From Mycolicibacterium fluoranthenivorans (GTDB lineage: Bacteria; Actinomycetota; Actinomycetes; Mycobacteriales; Mycobacteriaceae): DNA of 64,000 nucleotides. The notes under the pieces were generated by a model. The model was not told the origin of the DNA. It made no database searches and saw nothing but the letters and a program-made list of their open reading frames with translations. The DNA lies in assembly GCF_011758805.1 (NCBI RefSeq), contig NZ_JAANOW010000001.1, forward strand, positions 1,550,001-1,614,000, read 5' to 3'. Shown here in pieces: positions 27,952-37,718 of the stretch. The translations under genes were made by a program, and so were the position numbers. Each line of letters opens with the position of its first letter. Position 1 is the first letter of the stretch.

Positions 27952-29166
27952 TCAGTTGTCGTTCGGCGGCGACTGGGGTTCGAAGGGTGGGTACCACCAC
28001 CATTGGGCGCGTTCGCCGGTCGGTCCGGGGTAGGGCGGGACATTCGGTGCCGGTGTGGTGGGTGGGCGGGCCAAGGCTCCGCCGTCGAGTTTTCGGCCGT
28101 CGCTGTCGGTGACGACCAGCCGGTCCGCGGGGCCGGTGAGGGTGAGGCCGCCGCGGTGATGCAGGCGGTGGTGGAACGGGCAGAGCAGCACCAGGTTGGA
28201 CAGTTCGGTGGGGCCGCCGTCTTCCCAATGCTGGAGGTGGTGGGCGTGCAGTCCGCGGGTGGCAGCGCAGCCGGGCACCACACAGCAGCGGTCGCGGTGC
28301 TCGAGTGCCCGGCGCAGGCGGCGGTTGATGGTGCGGGTGGCCCGGCCGGCGCCGATCGGTTGGCCGTGGCGTGCAAACCAGATTTCGCAGGTGGCATCGC
28401 AGAGCAGGTAGCGCCGTTCATCCTCGGACAGCACCGGGCCCAGGTGCAGTGCAGCGGCGGGCTTGTCGATATCGAGATGGATCACCACGGTGGTGTGCTG
28501 GCCGTGCGGGCGCCGGGCCACATCAGAATCCCAGCCGGCTTCGACCAGGCTCATGAACGCATCCACCCGAGTCGGGAACGGTTCTTCGGTGTCGGCGGGG
28601 TGTTCGGCGATCAACGCATCGTGGTGGGACTGCACGGCGGCATCGAATGTCGCGGCTTCCAGCCGGGGTAGCCGGATCCGGTAGGTGGTGTACCGGTCCC
28701 CGGTGGAGGTTTTCGTGACCTCCGGCCCCGATTCGGTCGGTGTCTCAGGATCGGGACGCGGTGCCATCGTCACCGCGGTGCGCAGCTGGCTGACCGTGGC
28801 CACCGACGCCAGTTCGGCGTAATGCTCATCGGAGCCCTCGGCGGCACGTTCGGCGATCACCCCGACCTGATCCAGCGACAACCGCCCCTCACGCAGCGCT
28901 TCGGCGCAGCGCGGAAACTCTTCCAGCCGCCGTGCCACCGCGACGACGGTCTCGGCGTTACGCGGGGCGACCCCGGTCTTCCACGCCACCAACGCCGACA
29001 CCGACCGTGCGCCGGTCAGGCCACATAGCTCCTCGCGCTCCAATTCGGCCACGATCTGCACCAAGCGCCCGTCGATGGCATTGCGCTGCCCGCACAACTC
29101 GGCGATCTCGTCGAACAACACCTCCAGCCGCTGTCCGGCGGCCAAAGGTGTTGCGGTACCGGACAT
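27952..29166 (-). CDS. DUF222-HNH endonuclease protein (13E12 repeat family)
   Basis: A 404-aa protein with N-terminal DUF222 (about 15-290) and a C-terminal HNH nuclease motif: CVVPGCAATRGLHAHHLQHW, then NLVLLCPFHHRLHH. Members occur in many copies in mycobacteria (13E12 family) and several M. tuberculosis copies are DNA-damage induced. ATG 29166 is chosen over an upstream frame that runs through the LexA box. The LexA box at 29238-29253 is 71 bp upstream and shared with dnaE2. The C-terminus is Pro-rich and its stop lies at the edge of the IS110 element, so the last residues may be set by the insertion. Confidence 0.87.
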   Translation of the reverse strand: MSGTATPLAAGQRLEVLFDEIAELCGQRNAIDGRLVQIVAELEREELCGLTGARSVSALVAWKTGVAPRNAETVVAVARRLEEFPRCAEALREGRLSLDQVGVIAERAAEGSDEHYAELASVATVSQLRTAVTMAPRPDPETPTESGPEVTKTSTGDRYTTYRIRLPRLEAATFDAAVQSHHDALIAEHPADTEEPFPTRVDAFMSLVEAGWDSDVARRPHGQHTTVVIHLDIDKPAAALHLGPVLSEDERRYLLCDATCEIWFARHGQPIGAGRATRTINRRLRRALEHRDRCCVVPGCAATRGLHAHHLQHWEDGGPTELSNLVLLCPFHHRLHHRGGLTLTGPADRLVVTDSDGRKLDGGALARPPTTPAPNVPPYPGPTGERAQWWWYPPFEPQSPPNDN

Positions 29167-29237
29167 GAACCCATCATCGCAGAGGGGACCGACAAGTCCT
29201 GACCTCCGCGATGGACCGGCCCGAACCCGACTGGTCA

Positions 29238-29253
29238 TCGAACAAATGTTCGA
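29238..29253. promoter_or_regulatory. LexA (SOS) box shared by dnaE2 and the DUF222-HNH gene
   Basis: TCGAAC-AAAT-GTTCGA is a perfect mycobacterial SOS box. TACTCT (29255-29260), a TANNNT -10 box, follows directly, and the dnaE2 GTG comes 8 bp later, pointing to a leaderless transcript blocked by LexA. The divergent DUF222-HNH gene starts 71 bp on the other side. Confidence 0.93.
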
Positions 29254-29267
29254 TTACTCTGGGTCGG

Positions 29268-32200
29268 GTGGGCTGGCACAACGGACCGCCGACCTGGTCG
29301 GAGATGGAGCGGGTGCTCTCTGGCCGGTTCCCTCGGCCTGCCGAGGGTGGCGGGCCCCGCCGGATCGAGGCCCCGCCGGGTGACGGCGGGGACAGCCCCG
29401 GCTGGTCGCGCAAGCGCGGTGCTTACCGTCCTGCGGATGTCGAACGGGCCCGGTCCAAGGTCCCGTACGCCGAACTGCACACGCATTCGGCATACAGCTT
29501 CCTGGACGGGGCCAGCACGCCGGAGGAACTCGTCGAGGAAGCGGCCCGGCTTGATCTGCGGGCCATCGCGCTGACCGACCACGACGGGCTCTACGGGGTG
29601 GTGCGGTTCGCCGAGGCCGCCCGCGAGCTCAACGTGGCCACGGTGTTCGGGGCTGAACTGTCGCTGGGTAACGTGGCCCGCACCGAGGATCCCGATCCGC
29701 CCGGCCCGCACCTGCTGGTGCTGGCAAGGGGGCCGGAGGGATACCGGCGACTGTCCCGTCAGCTGGCCGCCGCGCATCTGGCCGGTGGGGAGAAGGGTAA
29801 ACCGCGCTACGACTTCGACGCGCTCACCGAGGCCGCGGGTGGGCACTGGCACATCCTCACGGGCTGCCGCAAAGGGCATGTCCGCCAAGCATTGTCCGAC
29901 GGCGGCCCGGACGCGGCCGTGCGCGCGTTGGCCGACCTGGTGGACCGGTTCGGACGCGATCGGGTCAGTGTCGAGCTGAGCCACCACGGTCATCCGCGCG
30001 ATCACGAGCGCAATGCCGCGCTGGCCGCATTGGCGCCGCGGTTCGGGGTGGGCGTGGTGGCCACCACCGGTGCGCATTTCGCCGAGCCGTCCCGTGGTCG
30101 GCTGGCCATGGCGATGGCAGCCATCCGGTCACGCCACTCGCTGGACTCCGCGGCCGGCTGGTTGGCCCCGCTGGGTGGGGCACATCTACGCTCGGGAGAG
30201 GAGATGACGCGGCTGTTCGGCCCCGATATTGTCTCGGCGGCAGTGGATCTCGGCGAGCAGTGCGCCTTCGAGCTGAGGCTCATCGCACCCCGGCTGCCCC
30301 CGTTCGCGGTGCCGGACGGGCACACCGAGAACAGCTGGTTGCGCCACCTCGTCGACGCCGGCGCCGCTGAACGCTACGGGTCGCCGCAGCAGGCGCCCAA
30401 AGCCTATGCGCAGATCGAGCACGAACTGAAGATCATCGAGCAGTTGAACTTCCCGGGCTATTTCCTTGTGGTGCACGACATCACCCGGTTCTGCCGGGAG
30501 AACGGCATCCTGTGCCAGGGCAGGGGATCGGCGGCGAACTCGGCGGTCTGCTACGCCCTCAAGGTCACCAATGTCGACCCCGTCAGGAACGAGTTGCTGT
30601 TCGAGCGGTTCCTATCCCCGGCCCGGGATGGCCCGCCCGATATCGATATCGATATCGAATCGGACCTGCGCGAGAACGCCATCCAGTATGTCTATCAGAA
30701 GTACGGACGGGACTACGCCGCGCAGGTCGCCAATGTCATCACCTACCGGGGGCGCAGTGCGATCCGGGATATGGCGCGTGCCCTGGGTTTCTCGCAAGGG
30801 CAGCAGGACGCGTGGAGCAAGCAGATCAGCCGGTGGAACGGCCTCGCCGACTCACCTGATGTAGAGGATATCCCCGCCCAGGTGGTGGACCTGGCCACGC
30901 AGATCTCCAACCTGCCCCGTCATATGGGTATTCACTCCGGCGGCATGGTGATCTGCGACCGTCCGATCGCCGACGTGTGTCCGGTGGAATGGGCCAGGAT
31001 GGAAAACCGCAGCGTGCTGCAGTGGGATAAAGATGACTGCGCGGCAATAGGTTTGGTGAAGTTCGACATGCTCGGACTCGGTATGCTCTCGGCCCTGCAC
31101 TACGCCATCGACCTGGCGGCCGAATACAAGGGGCTCAAGGTCGACCTGGCGCAGCTGGATCTCTCCGAGCCCGCGGTGTACGAGATGTTGCAGCGCGCCG
31201 ATTCGGTCGGGGTGTTCCAGGTGGAGTCGCGGGCCCAGATGGCGACCCTGCCGCGGCTGAAGCCCCGCGAGTTCTACGACCTGGTGGTCGAGGTGGCGCT
31301 GATCCGTCCCGGCCCGATCCAGGGCGGGTCGGTGCATCCCTACATCCGGCGGCGCAACGAACTGGAGGAGGTCGCCTACGACCACCCGTCGATGGAGCCG
31401 GCGCTGAAGAAGACGCTGGGGGTGCCGCTCTTCCAGGAGCAACTCATGCAGTTGGCGGTCGACTGCGCCGGGTTCAGTGCCGCCGAGGCCGACGAGCTGC
31501 GCCGCGCCATGGGCTCCAAACGCTCCACCGAGCGGATGCGCCGGCTCCGCAGCCGGTTCTACGACGGGATGCGGGACAAGCACGGCATCACCGGGGATAT
31601 CGCCGACCGCATCTACGACAAGCTGGAGGCCTTCGCCAATTTCGGTTTCCCGGAAAGCCATTCACTGAGTTTCGCGTCGCTGGTGTTCTATTCGTCCTGG
31701 TTCAAACTGCATCATCCCGCGGTGTTCTGCGCGGCCCTGCTGCGAGCCCAGCCGATGGGGTTCTACTCACCCCAATCGTTGGTGGCCGACGCCCGCAGGC
31801 ACGGTGTCGCCGTGCACGGTGCGTGCGTCAACGCCAGCCGTCCGCATGCCACCTGCGAGAACGAGGGATCGGACGTGCGGCTCGGGCTCGGCGCCGTCCG
31901 GCATATCGGCGAGGGGCTGGCGCAGCGCATCGTCGAGGAACGCGAGGCGCACGGACCGTTCGCCTCACTGCTGGATCTGACTGCACGGGTGCAGCTGTCG
32001 GTCCCGCAGACCGAGGCGCTGGCCACCGCCGGCGCACTGGACTGTTTCGGGATCTCCCGCCGCGAGGCGTTGTGGTCGGCAGGAGCGGCCGCGACGCAAC
32101 GCCCGGACCGGCTCCCCGGGGTGGGTGCTTCCTCGCATATCCCGTCGCTGCCCGGGATGACGGAACTGGAACTCACCGCGGCCGATGTATGGGCGACCGG

Positions 32201-32570
32201 GGTGTCCCCGGAGCGTTATCCCACCCAGTTCCTGCGGGAGAACTTCGACGAGCTCGGGGTGGTCCCCGCGGGCAGGCTGCTGGAGGTGCCCGACGGGACC
32301 CGCATCCTGGTGGCGGGGGCGGTGACGCACCGGCAGCGGCCGGCCACGGCGGCGGGGGTGACGTTCATGAACCTGGAGGACGAGACCGGCATGGTCAACG
32401 TGCTGTGCTCGCCCGGGGTGTGGTCGCGGCATCGCAAGCTGGCCCAGACCGCGTCGGCGCTGATCATCCGGGGCATCGTGCAGAACGCGAGCGGGGCGGT
32501 CACCGTGGTGGCCGACCGGATGGCGCCGGTGGATCTGCGGGTGGGGTCGCGGTCCCGCGATTTCCGCTGA
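29268..32570 (+). CDS. dnaE2: error-prone DNA polymerase III alpha subunit DnaE2
   Basis: A 1100-aa C-family polymerase that performs damage-induced translesion synthesis with ImuB and ImuA'. The PHP domain is near the start (YAELHTHSAYSFLDGAS). The palm has catalytic Asp residues in PARDGPPDIDIDIESDLREN. Finger and clamp-binding regions follow, with SRAQMATLPRLKPREFYDLV and LFQEQLMQLAVDCAGFSAAE. An OB-fold sits at the end (ILVAGAVTHRQRPATAAGVT). The start is GTG 29268 (VGWHNGPPTWSEMERVL), which fits mycobacterial DnaE2, and is 15 bp past the LexA box. It is damage-inducible, and imuA'-imuB lie about 11 kb away under their own box. Confidence 0.96.
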   Translation: MGWHNGPPTWSEMERVLSGRFPRPAEGGGPRRIEAPPGDGGDSPGWSRKRGAYRPADVERARSKVPYAELHTHSAYSFLDGASTPEELVEEAARLDLRAIALTDHDGLYGVVRFAEAARELNVATVFGAELSLGNVARTEDPDPPGPHLLVLARGPEGYRRLSRQLAAAHLAGGEKGKPRYDFDALTEAAGGHWHILTGCRKGHVRQALSDGGPDAAVRALADLVDRFGRDRVSVELSHHGHPRDHERNAALAALAPRFGVGVVATTGAHFAEPSRGRLAMAMAAIRSRHSLDSAAGWLAPLGGAHLRSGEEMTRLFGPDIVSAAVDLGEQCAFELRLIAPRLPPFAVPDGHTENSWLRHLVDAGAAERYGSPQQAPKAYAQIEHELKIIEQLNFPGYFLVVHDITRFCRENGILCQGRGSAANSAVCYALKVTNVDPVRNELLFERFLSPARDGPPDIDIDIESDLRENAIQYVYQKYGRDYAAQVANVITYRGRSAIRDMARALGFSQGQQDAWSKQISRWNGLADSPDVEDIPAQVVDLATQISNLPRHMGIHSGGMVICDRPIADVCPVEWARMENRSVLQWDKDDCAAIGLVKFDMLGLGMLSALHYAIDLAAEYKGLKVDLAQLDLSEPAVYEMLQRADSVGVFQVESRAQMATLPRLKPREFYDLVVEVALIRPGPIQGGSVHPYIRRRNELEEVAYDHPSMEPALKKTLGVPLFQEQLMQLAVDCAGFSAAEADELRRAMGSKRSTERMRRLRSRFYDGMRDKHGITGDIADRIYDKLEAFANFGFPESHSLSFASLVFYSSWFKLHHPAVFCAALLRAQPMGFYSPQSLVADARRHGVAVHGACVNASRPHATCENEGSDVRLGLGAVRHIGEGLAQRIVEEREAHGPFASLLDLTARVQLSVPQTEALATAGALDCFGISRREALWSAGAAATQRPDRLPGVGASSHIPSLPGMTELELTAADVWATGVSPERYPTQFLRENFDELGVVPAGRLLEVPDGTRILVAGAVTHRQRPATAAGVTFMNLEDETGMVNVLCSPGVWSRHRKLAQTASALIIRGIVQNASGAVTVVADRMAPVDLRVGSRSRDFR

Positions 32571-32725
32571 CCGGCGGCTTCCTCCGATCGGGGGACACGC
32601 AGTTCACCCGGTGCATCCACCGGTCACCCGACAGATCTCGGGCGTGAACCGGGGCATTCTTGTCTCAACGGCGAAACAAGCCGACAAGACACACCAAAGC
32701 CTCACTCACACAAAGGATTACGAAC

Positions 32726-32947
32726 ATGATCAAGACCCTCGGACTCAGCATCGTCACCGCCGGCATCGTGGGCGCCGGCGCCCTCGGCCTGGCCGGCACC
32801 GCCGCCGCGGCCACCACGACCACCGCCCCGAGCGGGCCGGGCTACTCCTACAGCCCCGACACCTACGCCCACCCGGCCCCGACCGCCATGCCCGGCTGGC
32901 ACAACAACCACGGCCCGGCCCGTATCGCGCACCTGCAGAACCACTGA
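32726..32947 (+). CDS. small secreted protein
   Basis: A 73-aa protein. A Sec signal peptide (IKTLGLSIVTAGIVGAGALG, then LAGTAAAA) is followed by about 45 mature residues rich in Pro, Gly, Tyr and His (YSYSPDTYAHP, PGWHNNHGPARIAH), with no Cys. ATG 32726 follows AAAGGA. A strong hairpin at 32954-32992 ends the transcript. I do not recognise a family. The His-rich tail might bind metal, which is speculation. Confidence 0.7.
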   Translation: MIKTLGLSIVTAGIVGAGALGLAGTAAAATTTTAPSGPGYSYSPDTYAHPAPTAMPGWHNNHGPARIAHLQNH

Positions 32948-32953
32948 TCAACC

Positions 32954-32992
32954 ACCGAAAGCCTCTTCCCGGACGGGGGAGAGGCTTTCGGT
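32954..32992. terminator. bidirectional terminator between convergent genes
   Basis: ACCGAAAGCCTCTTCCC (32954-32970) pairs with GGGGAGAGGCTTTCGGT (32976-32992), 17 bp with one G-U type mismatch. It lies between the + strand secreted-protein gene and the - strand flavin-binding gene and can serve both. Confidence 0.75.
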
Positions 32993-32995
32993 GTG

Positions 32996-33409
32996 TCAGC
33001 CCTCGGTCGGGGTGGTCCACACCTTGTCGATGCCGATCTTGATGCGGGTGCTGTACCCGGACATCGCCTCGGTCAGCCCGAATTGTGCGGCGGCCGCCTC
33101 GTACTTGGCCCAGTACGGCGCGTCCTCGCGACCGTCGACCCCGTCGGCATCGATCCGGGCGGCGCCACCGATCACGACGATTCCGCCGCCGTGGCCGTCG
33201 GAGTCGAGGTTCAGGCTTACCTGCGGGTGGTTGCGGATGTGACGCACCTTGGCGGCACTCGGCGTGGTGTAGACGACGATGTCGGTTCCATCGAAGTAGA
33301 ACCACACCAGTTTGGGCACCGGCTGGCCGGATTTGGCGACGGTGGTGAGCCAGCCGTAGTCGTCGGTTCTCAGCCGGTCTGCGATATCCGATGTCAACTC
33401 AATGGTCAT
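32996..33409 (-). CDS. pyridoxamine 5'-phosphate oxidase-fold (FMN/F420 split barrel) protein
   Basis: A 137-aa protein with a split beta-barrel: LRTDDYGWLTTVAKSGQPVP, KLVWFYFDGTDIVVYTTPSA, KVRHIRNHPQVSLNLDSDGHG, and GGAARIDADGV. It resembles the M. tuberculosis Rv3369 group, thought to use F420 or FMN. ATG 33409 (MTIELTSD) is chosen because it leaves room for the divergent nitroreductase promoter; the longer frame to 33439 overlaps that gene. Both flavoenzyme genes share a 23-bp divergent region, so transcripts probably have very short leaders. Confidence 0.85.
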   Translation of the reverse strand: MTIELTSDIADRLRTDDYGWLTTVAKSGQPVPKLVWFYFDGTDIVVYTTPSAAKVRHIRNHPQVSLNLDSDGHGGGIVVIGGAARIDADGVDGREDAPYWAKYEAAAAQFGLTEAMSGYSTRIKIGIDKVWTTPTEG

Positions 33410-33432
33410 GGACGCGAATGTAGTCTCGCGGT

Positions 33433-34074
33433 ATGACACTCAACCTGTCCGCGGAAGAAGTCCTCACCACCACGCGTTCGGTGCGCAAGCGTCTCGATTT
33501 CGACAAACCGGTGTCCCGCGAGGTGCTGCTCGAATGTCTGGACGTGGCGTTACAAGCGCCGACAGGTTCCAATGCCCAAGGCTGGCAATGGGTTTTCGTC
33601 GAGGACGAGGCCAAGAAGAAGGCCATCGCCGACATCTACCGCACCAACGCCACCCCGTACCTGGCCTCGCCCAAGGATTCCTTCGGTGACGCCCGCGATG
33701 AGCAGATCGACGCGGTGCGCTCCTCGGCGAGCTACCTGAACGAGAACATGGAGAAGGCCCCGGTGCTGTTGATCCCGGTCCTGGAGGGCCGGCCCGACGG
33801 TGCGCCCGCCGGGCTGAGCGCCTCGTTCTGGGGGTCGCTGCTGCCCGCGGTGTGGAGTTTCATGCTCGCGCTGCGCGCCCGCGGGCTGGGTTCGGCGTGG
33901 ACGACACTGCACCTGCTCGGCGACGGCGAGAAGCAAGCCGCCGAACTGCTCGGTATCCCGTTCGAGAAGTACTCACAGGCCGGCCTGTTCCCGATCGCCT
34001 ACACCAAGGGCGCCGATTTCAAGAAGGCCAAGCGGCTGCCGGCGGAACAGTTCGCGCACTGGGACACCTGGTAA
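33433..34074 (+). CDS. nitroreductase family FMN protein
   Basis: A 213-aa nitroreductase similar to Rv3368c. The FMN-binding N-terminus has LTTTRSVRKRLDFDKPVSRE and LQAPTGSNAQGWQWVFVED. The C-terminal flavin loop is SAWTTLHLLGDGEKQAAELL followed by LGIPFEKYSQ. It reduces nitro or quinone compounds with NAD(P)H; the natural substrate is unknown. ATG 33433. It is tail to tail with a tRNA methyltransferase gene (3-bp gap). Confidence 0.92.
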   Translation: MTLNLSAEEVLTTTRSVRKRLDFDKPVSREVLLECLDVALQAPTGSNAQGWQWVFVEDEAKKKAIADIYRTNATPYLASPKDSFGDARDEQIDAVRSSASYLNENMEKAPVLLIPVLEGRPDGAPAGLSASFWGSLLPAVWSFMLALRARGLGSAWTTLHLLGDGEKQAAELLGIPFEKYSQAGLFPIAYTKGADFKKAKRLPAEQFAHWDTW

Positions 34075-34077
34075 CGG

Positions 34078-34542
34078 TCACACCGCGCCGTCGAACCCGT
34101 GCTGGCGCCATGCCTCGTACGCCGCCACCGCGGCCGCGTTCGACAGATTCAGTGAGCGCCGGCCGTCCAGCATGGGGATACGCACCCGGGCGGTGATATG
34201 CGGATCGGCGAGCGTCTGGGCGTCCAGGCCGGTCGGCTCCGGGCCGAACATCAACACATCGCCGGGCTGGTAGGACACCTCGGCGAAGGATGTGTCGGCG
34301 TGCGCGGTGAACGCGTACACCGAGGCCGGCATCAGCAATGCCCACGCCGAGGCCAGGTCGGCATGCACCGTGACCGACGCCAGGTCGTGGTAGTCCAACC
34401 CGGCCCGGCGCAGCTTCGGCTCGGACAGATCGAAGCCCAGCGGCTCGACCAGGTGCAGTTCGCACCCCGTCGCCGCCACCATCCGGATCGCGTTTCCGGT
34501 GTTCGGCGCGATCCGGGGTGAGTAGAACAGCACGCGGAACAT
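34078..34542 (-). CDS. trmL: tRNA (cytidine/uridine-34 2'-O)-methyltransferase, TrmL-type SPOUT
   Basis: A 154-aa SPOUT enzyme that methylates the wobble nucleotide of tRNA-Leu. Motifs are FYSPRIAPNTGNAIRMVAAT (motif 1), DVLMFGPEPTGLDAQTL (motif 2), and RIPMLDGRRSLNLSNAAAVA (motif 3, knot). The length is standard for the minimal TrmL form. ATG 34542. It is divergent to the conservon across about 170 bp that holds no clear element. Confidence 0.92.
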   Translation of the reverse strand: MFRVLFYSPRIAPNTGNAIRMVAATGCELHLVEPLGFDLSEPKLRRAGLDYHDLASVTVHADLASAWALLMPASVYAFTAHADTSFAEVSYQPGDVLMFGPEPTGLDAQTLADPHITARVRIPMLDGRRSLNLSNAAAVAAYEAWRQHGFDGAV

Positions 34543-34710
34543 CCGACGATGATGTCATCCGCGCTATCACACAACAGAGCAACATCTCGGTCACGAACTG
34601 TGCGCGTTACCTGTGAACTGTAGAAAGCGCTGCATACGGCTGTCATACTCGAAAAATTGCGACAGGCGTGCCACGCCGGCCCCTGTGCGGGCAAACGCAG
34701 CAGGAAGCCG

Positions 34711-37311
34711 ATGAGCGACGAATTCACCCACGCCACAGCGCAAGACGCGGCGCCTCCGGTCCGTAGGCCGTCGCGCTGGGCGCTGAGCAACTGGCCCGTC
34801 GGCTGGAAAGTGCTTGCCATCGCCCTGGTTCCGCTCGTGCTCGCCGGCGTTCTCGGCGGCTTGCGGATCTACTCCGGATTCAGCACCGCCGCCGAGTTGC
34901 GGCGCGCCGCCGACCGCGCCGAACTGGTGCCCGCGATCACCGACTACATGGCTGCGCTGGATTCCGCGCTGCTGGCCAACTCCACGGGAACCGACGCGCA
35001 GCAGGCACTGAGTGCGTTCGACTCGCGCCGTAAGGCCCTGGCGGACAAGCTCACCGGCACCGACGCGGTGCCCGACGTCGTCAAAGGCGTCGATGCGATT
35101 CTGCAGGGTGGTCGACAACTGCTCGACGGGGTGAGCTCCAACAGCATCGGCCTGCGCGACCGGATCACCACCTACGCGCCCATCCTGTTGACCGCGGAGG
35201 ACGCGATCAACGGCTCGGTGCGGGTGGAGGACGAGAAGATCCGTGCCGAAACGCTGGGCCTGTCCCGGGCCGTCGGGGCGCGCGGGCAGATGATGATGCA
35301 GCAGCTGCTGGTCAATGGCGGTGCTGAGCTGCCCGAGCCGGAACTGCGCACCTCGATGATCACCCTGGCCGGTACCGAACCGTCCACCCTGTTCGGGATG
35401 AGCCAGGTGCTCGGTGTCGGGTCAGCGGAAGCGCAGAAGCTGCAGGAACAGATGGTCCGCCGGATGGGCATGATGTCCGACCCGGCGGCGGTACTGGCGA
35501 ACAATCCTGACCTCGCCCAGTCGATCCAGGTCACCAACGAGATCGCCGGCAAGATCATCGCCGATACCTCGGCGTCGGTGACGGCCGCGGTGGAGAGCCA
35601 GGCCGCCAAGCAGCGCACCACCGCCGTCCGGGACGCCATCGTCGTCGTCGGGGCCATCCTGGTTGCCCTGGCGGTGGTGGCCCTGGCCGCGCGTTCGTTG
35701 GTCCGGCCCTTGCGCCGACTGCGTGACGGCGCGCTCAAGGTCGCGCACAAGGACCTGGCCCGCGAGTTGGAGCAGGTGCGCTCCGGTGGCGATCCCGGTC
35801 CGATCCGCCCGCTGCCCGTGCACACCACCGAGGAGATCGGCCAGGTCGCGCACGCGGTCGACGAGTTGCACGAACAGGCCGTCCTGCTGGCGGGCGAGCA
35901 GGCCAGGCTGCAGCTTCAGGTCGGCGACATGTTCGAGACGCTGTCGCGGCGCAGCCGGTCGCTGGTGGATCAGCAGCTCGCCCTGATCGATCAACTCGAA
36001 CGCGATGAGGCCGACCCGCAACGGTTGCAGAGCCTGTTCCGGCTGGATCATCTCGCCGCGCGGATGCGCCGCAACGGCGCGAACCTGCTGGTGCTGTCGG
36101 GCACCAAGGTGTCCCGCGAGCAGTCCGGTCCGGTGCCGCTGGCAGCGGTGGTGCACGCCGCGGCGTCCGAGGTCGAGGACTACACCAGGGTGGTCACCGG
36201 ATCCGTACCCGACAGCGAGATCAGTGGCGCGGTGGCCGCGGACCTGGTGCACGTCCTGGCCGAGTTGATGGACAACGCGCTGCGGTACTCGCCGCCCAGC
36301 ACCACGGTGCGGGTGTCGGCCGTCCACACCGGCGACGGTGCGCTCGTCATCGAGGTCGGCGACGAGGGGCTGGGGATGACCGAGGCCGATCTCCGTGTCG
36401 CCAACATCCGGCTGCAGTCCGGGGGTGAGATCAACCCGTACACCGCGCGGCATATGGGGCACTTCGTCATCGGGCGCCTTGCGGTGACCCACGGGCTGGT
36501 GGTGCGGTTGCGCAGCACCGAGGCCGGGAATCCGGCATCGGGTACCACCGCCGGTGTGTACGTTCCGCAGGCCCTGCTTGTCGGCGGTTTCGCCACCGCC
36601 CCGTTCGCCGATTTCGTGCCTGCGCCGGTGACCTCGGTGGCGCCGCCGGTGTTCGACCCGCCCATCGCGGCACCCGAACCTGAACCCACCGTCGAAGAGC
36701 AGAGTCTCCTTCTCCCGCAACGTCATCCAGGGGCCAGTGGGATCGCCGGCGGCCCCCCGGACGTCGAGCCGGAGGTCCGGCCGGTCGACCAGCCCGCCGA
36801 CACCTCGGCGTTCTTCGCCGCCCGGGCACAGGTGCGCGACGACCAGCCCGCGCCAGCGGCGCACGGTGAATCCGGCAGCGGCTCCGAGGACGCCATCTAC
36901 CAGAAGATGTTGTCGGAATGGCTGGTCGATCCGACCGATCTGGGGCCGAGCGCCGACCTGGACTGGAAGTCGGTGTGGGACAACGGCTGGTCCGCCGCCG
37001 CGGCCGCCGAGGACGCGCCGGTCACCGAGCACACCTCCGACGGTCTCCCGGTGCGCCGGCCCGGTGCCCGGTTGGTACCCGGGGCGGGTCAGGCGGGCGA
37101 CACCGGGACCCCGGTAGCATCTGACTCCGCCGACCACGAGTTCGACACCGGACCGCTGCCGGACCCGGCCGCCGTACGGGCCAGTCTGAGCAGCCACTTC
37201 GGCGGTGTGCACGCGGGCCGCACCCATGCCCGCGACGGCGAACATCCCGTCGCGCTCGCCCCTGGCGAATATCCCGTCGCTTCGCTCGCCCCCGTGGAGG
37301 AACCCGAATGA
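34711..37311 (+). CDS. conservon sensor ATPase (CvnA type, nitrate/nitrite-sensor domain)
   Basis: An 866-aa membrane sensor. TM1 spans about 33-53, followed by an extracytoplasmic helical sensor region (about 55-305). TM2 lies at about 309-330 ([17 protein letters not shown]), then a HAMP-like linker, a dimer helix and a HATPase domain with N-box [18 protein letters not shown] and G-box [12 protein letters not shown]. No phospho-acceptor His motif typical of two-component kinases is clear. The last 200 residues are Pro/Glu-rich and disordered. ATG 34711 (MSDEFTH). It is the first gene of a conservon whose later genes overlap or nearly touch. Confidence 0.9.
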   Translation: MSDEFTHATAQDAAPPVRRPSRWALSNWPVGWKVLAIALVPLVLAGVLGGLRIYSGFSTAAELRRAADRAELVPAITDYMAALDSALLANSTGTDAQQALSAFDSRRKALADKLTGTDAVPDVVKGVDAILQGGRQLLDGVSSNSIGLRDRITTYAPILLTAEDAINGSVRVEDEKIRAETLGLSRAVGARGQMMMQQLLVNGGAELPEPELRTSMITLAGTEPSTLFGMSQVLGVGSAEAQKLQEQMVRRMGMMSDPAAVLANNPDLAQSIQVTNEIAGKIIADTSASVTAAVESQAAKQRTTAVRDAIVVVGAILVALAVVALAARSLVRPLRRLRDGALKVAHKDLARELEQVRSGGDPGPIRPLPVHTTEEIGQVAHAVDELHEQAVLLAGEQARLQLQVGDMFETLSRRSRSLVDQQLALIDQLERDEADPQRLQSLFRLDHLAARMRRNGANLLVLSGTKVSREQSGPVPLAAVVHAAASEVEDYTRVVTGSVPDSEISGAVAADLVHVLAELMDNALRYSPPSTTVRVSAVHTGDGALVIEVGDEGLGMTEADLRVANIRLQSGGEINPYTARHMGHFVIGRLAVTHGLVVRLRSTEAGNPASGTTAGVYVPQALLVGGFATAPFADFVPAPVTSVAPPVFDPPIAAPEPEPTVEEQSLLLPQRHPGASGIAGGPPDVEPEVRPVDQPADTSAFFAARAQVRDDQPAPAAHGESGSGSEDAIYQKMLSEWLVDPTDLGPSADLDWKSVWDNGWSAAAAAEDAPVTEHTSDGLPVRRPGARLVPGAGQAGDTGTPVASDSADHEFDTGPLPDPAAVRASLSSHFGGVHAGRTHARDGEHPVALAPGEYPVASLAPVEEPE

Positions 37312-37709
37312 CGACGACCCGTGAGTCTCTCGACTGGCTGGTCTCCAAGTTCGCCCACGAGGTGTCCGGGGTGACGCACGCCGTGCTGGTATCCGCCGAC
37401 GGCCTGCTGATGGCGGCCAGCGAGCACATGCCGATCGAGCGCGCCGACCAGTTGGCCGCGGTGGCCTCCGGGCTGGCCAGCCTGTCGACCGGGGCCGCGC
37501 AGCTGTTCGAGGGTGGCCACGTCATGCAGTCGATCGTGGAGATGGAGAACGGTTACCTGCTGCTGATGCGGGTCGGCGACGGGTCCAACCTCGCGACGCT
37601 GGCCGCCCGGTCCTGCGATATCGGGCAGATCGGCTACGAGATGGCCATCCTCGTCGAACGCGTCGGCACCGTCATCCAATCGGCCCGGCGAGCCGGCCGG
37701 CCTTCGTAA
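37308..37709 (+). CDS. roadblock/LC7 domain protein (CvnB type)
   Basis: A 133-aa roadblock fold, which typically binds the sensor and the GTPase of a conservon and may regulate nucleotide exchange. The core is [40 protein letters not shown], and [20 protein letters not shown]. Its ATG overlaps the sensor gene stop (ATGA). Confidence 0.92.
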   Translation: MTTTRESLDWLVSKFAHEVSGVTHAVLVSADGLLMAASEHMPIERADQLAAVASGLASLSTGAAQLFEGGHVMQSIVEMENGYLLLMRVGDGSNLATLAARSCDIGQIGYEMAILVERVGTVIQSARRAGRPS

Positions 37710-37718
37710 GCCACGCTC

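Noticed and set aside
37230..37300. Imperfect repeat (CGAA/CGAATATCCCGTCGC) in the 3' end of the sensor gene
   Set aside because: Two short copies inside a disordered coding tail. It encodes the repeated (H/Y)PVA-LAP peptide and needs no further explanation.
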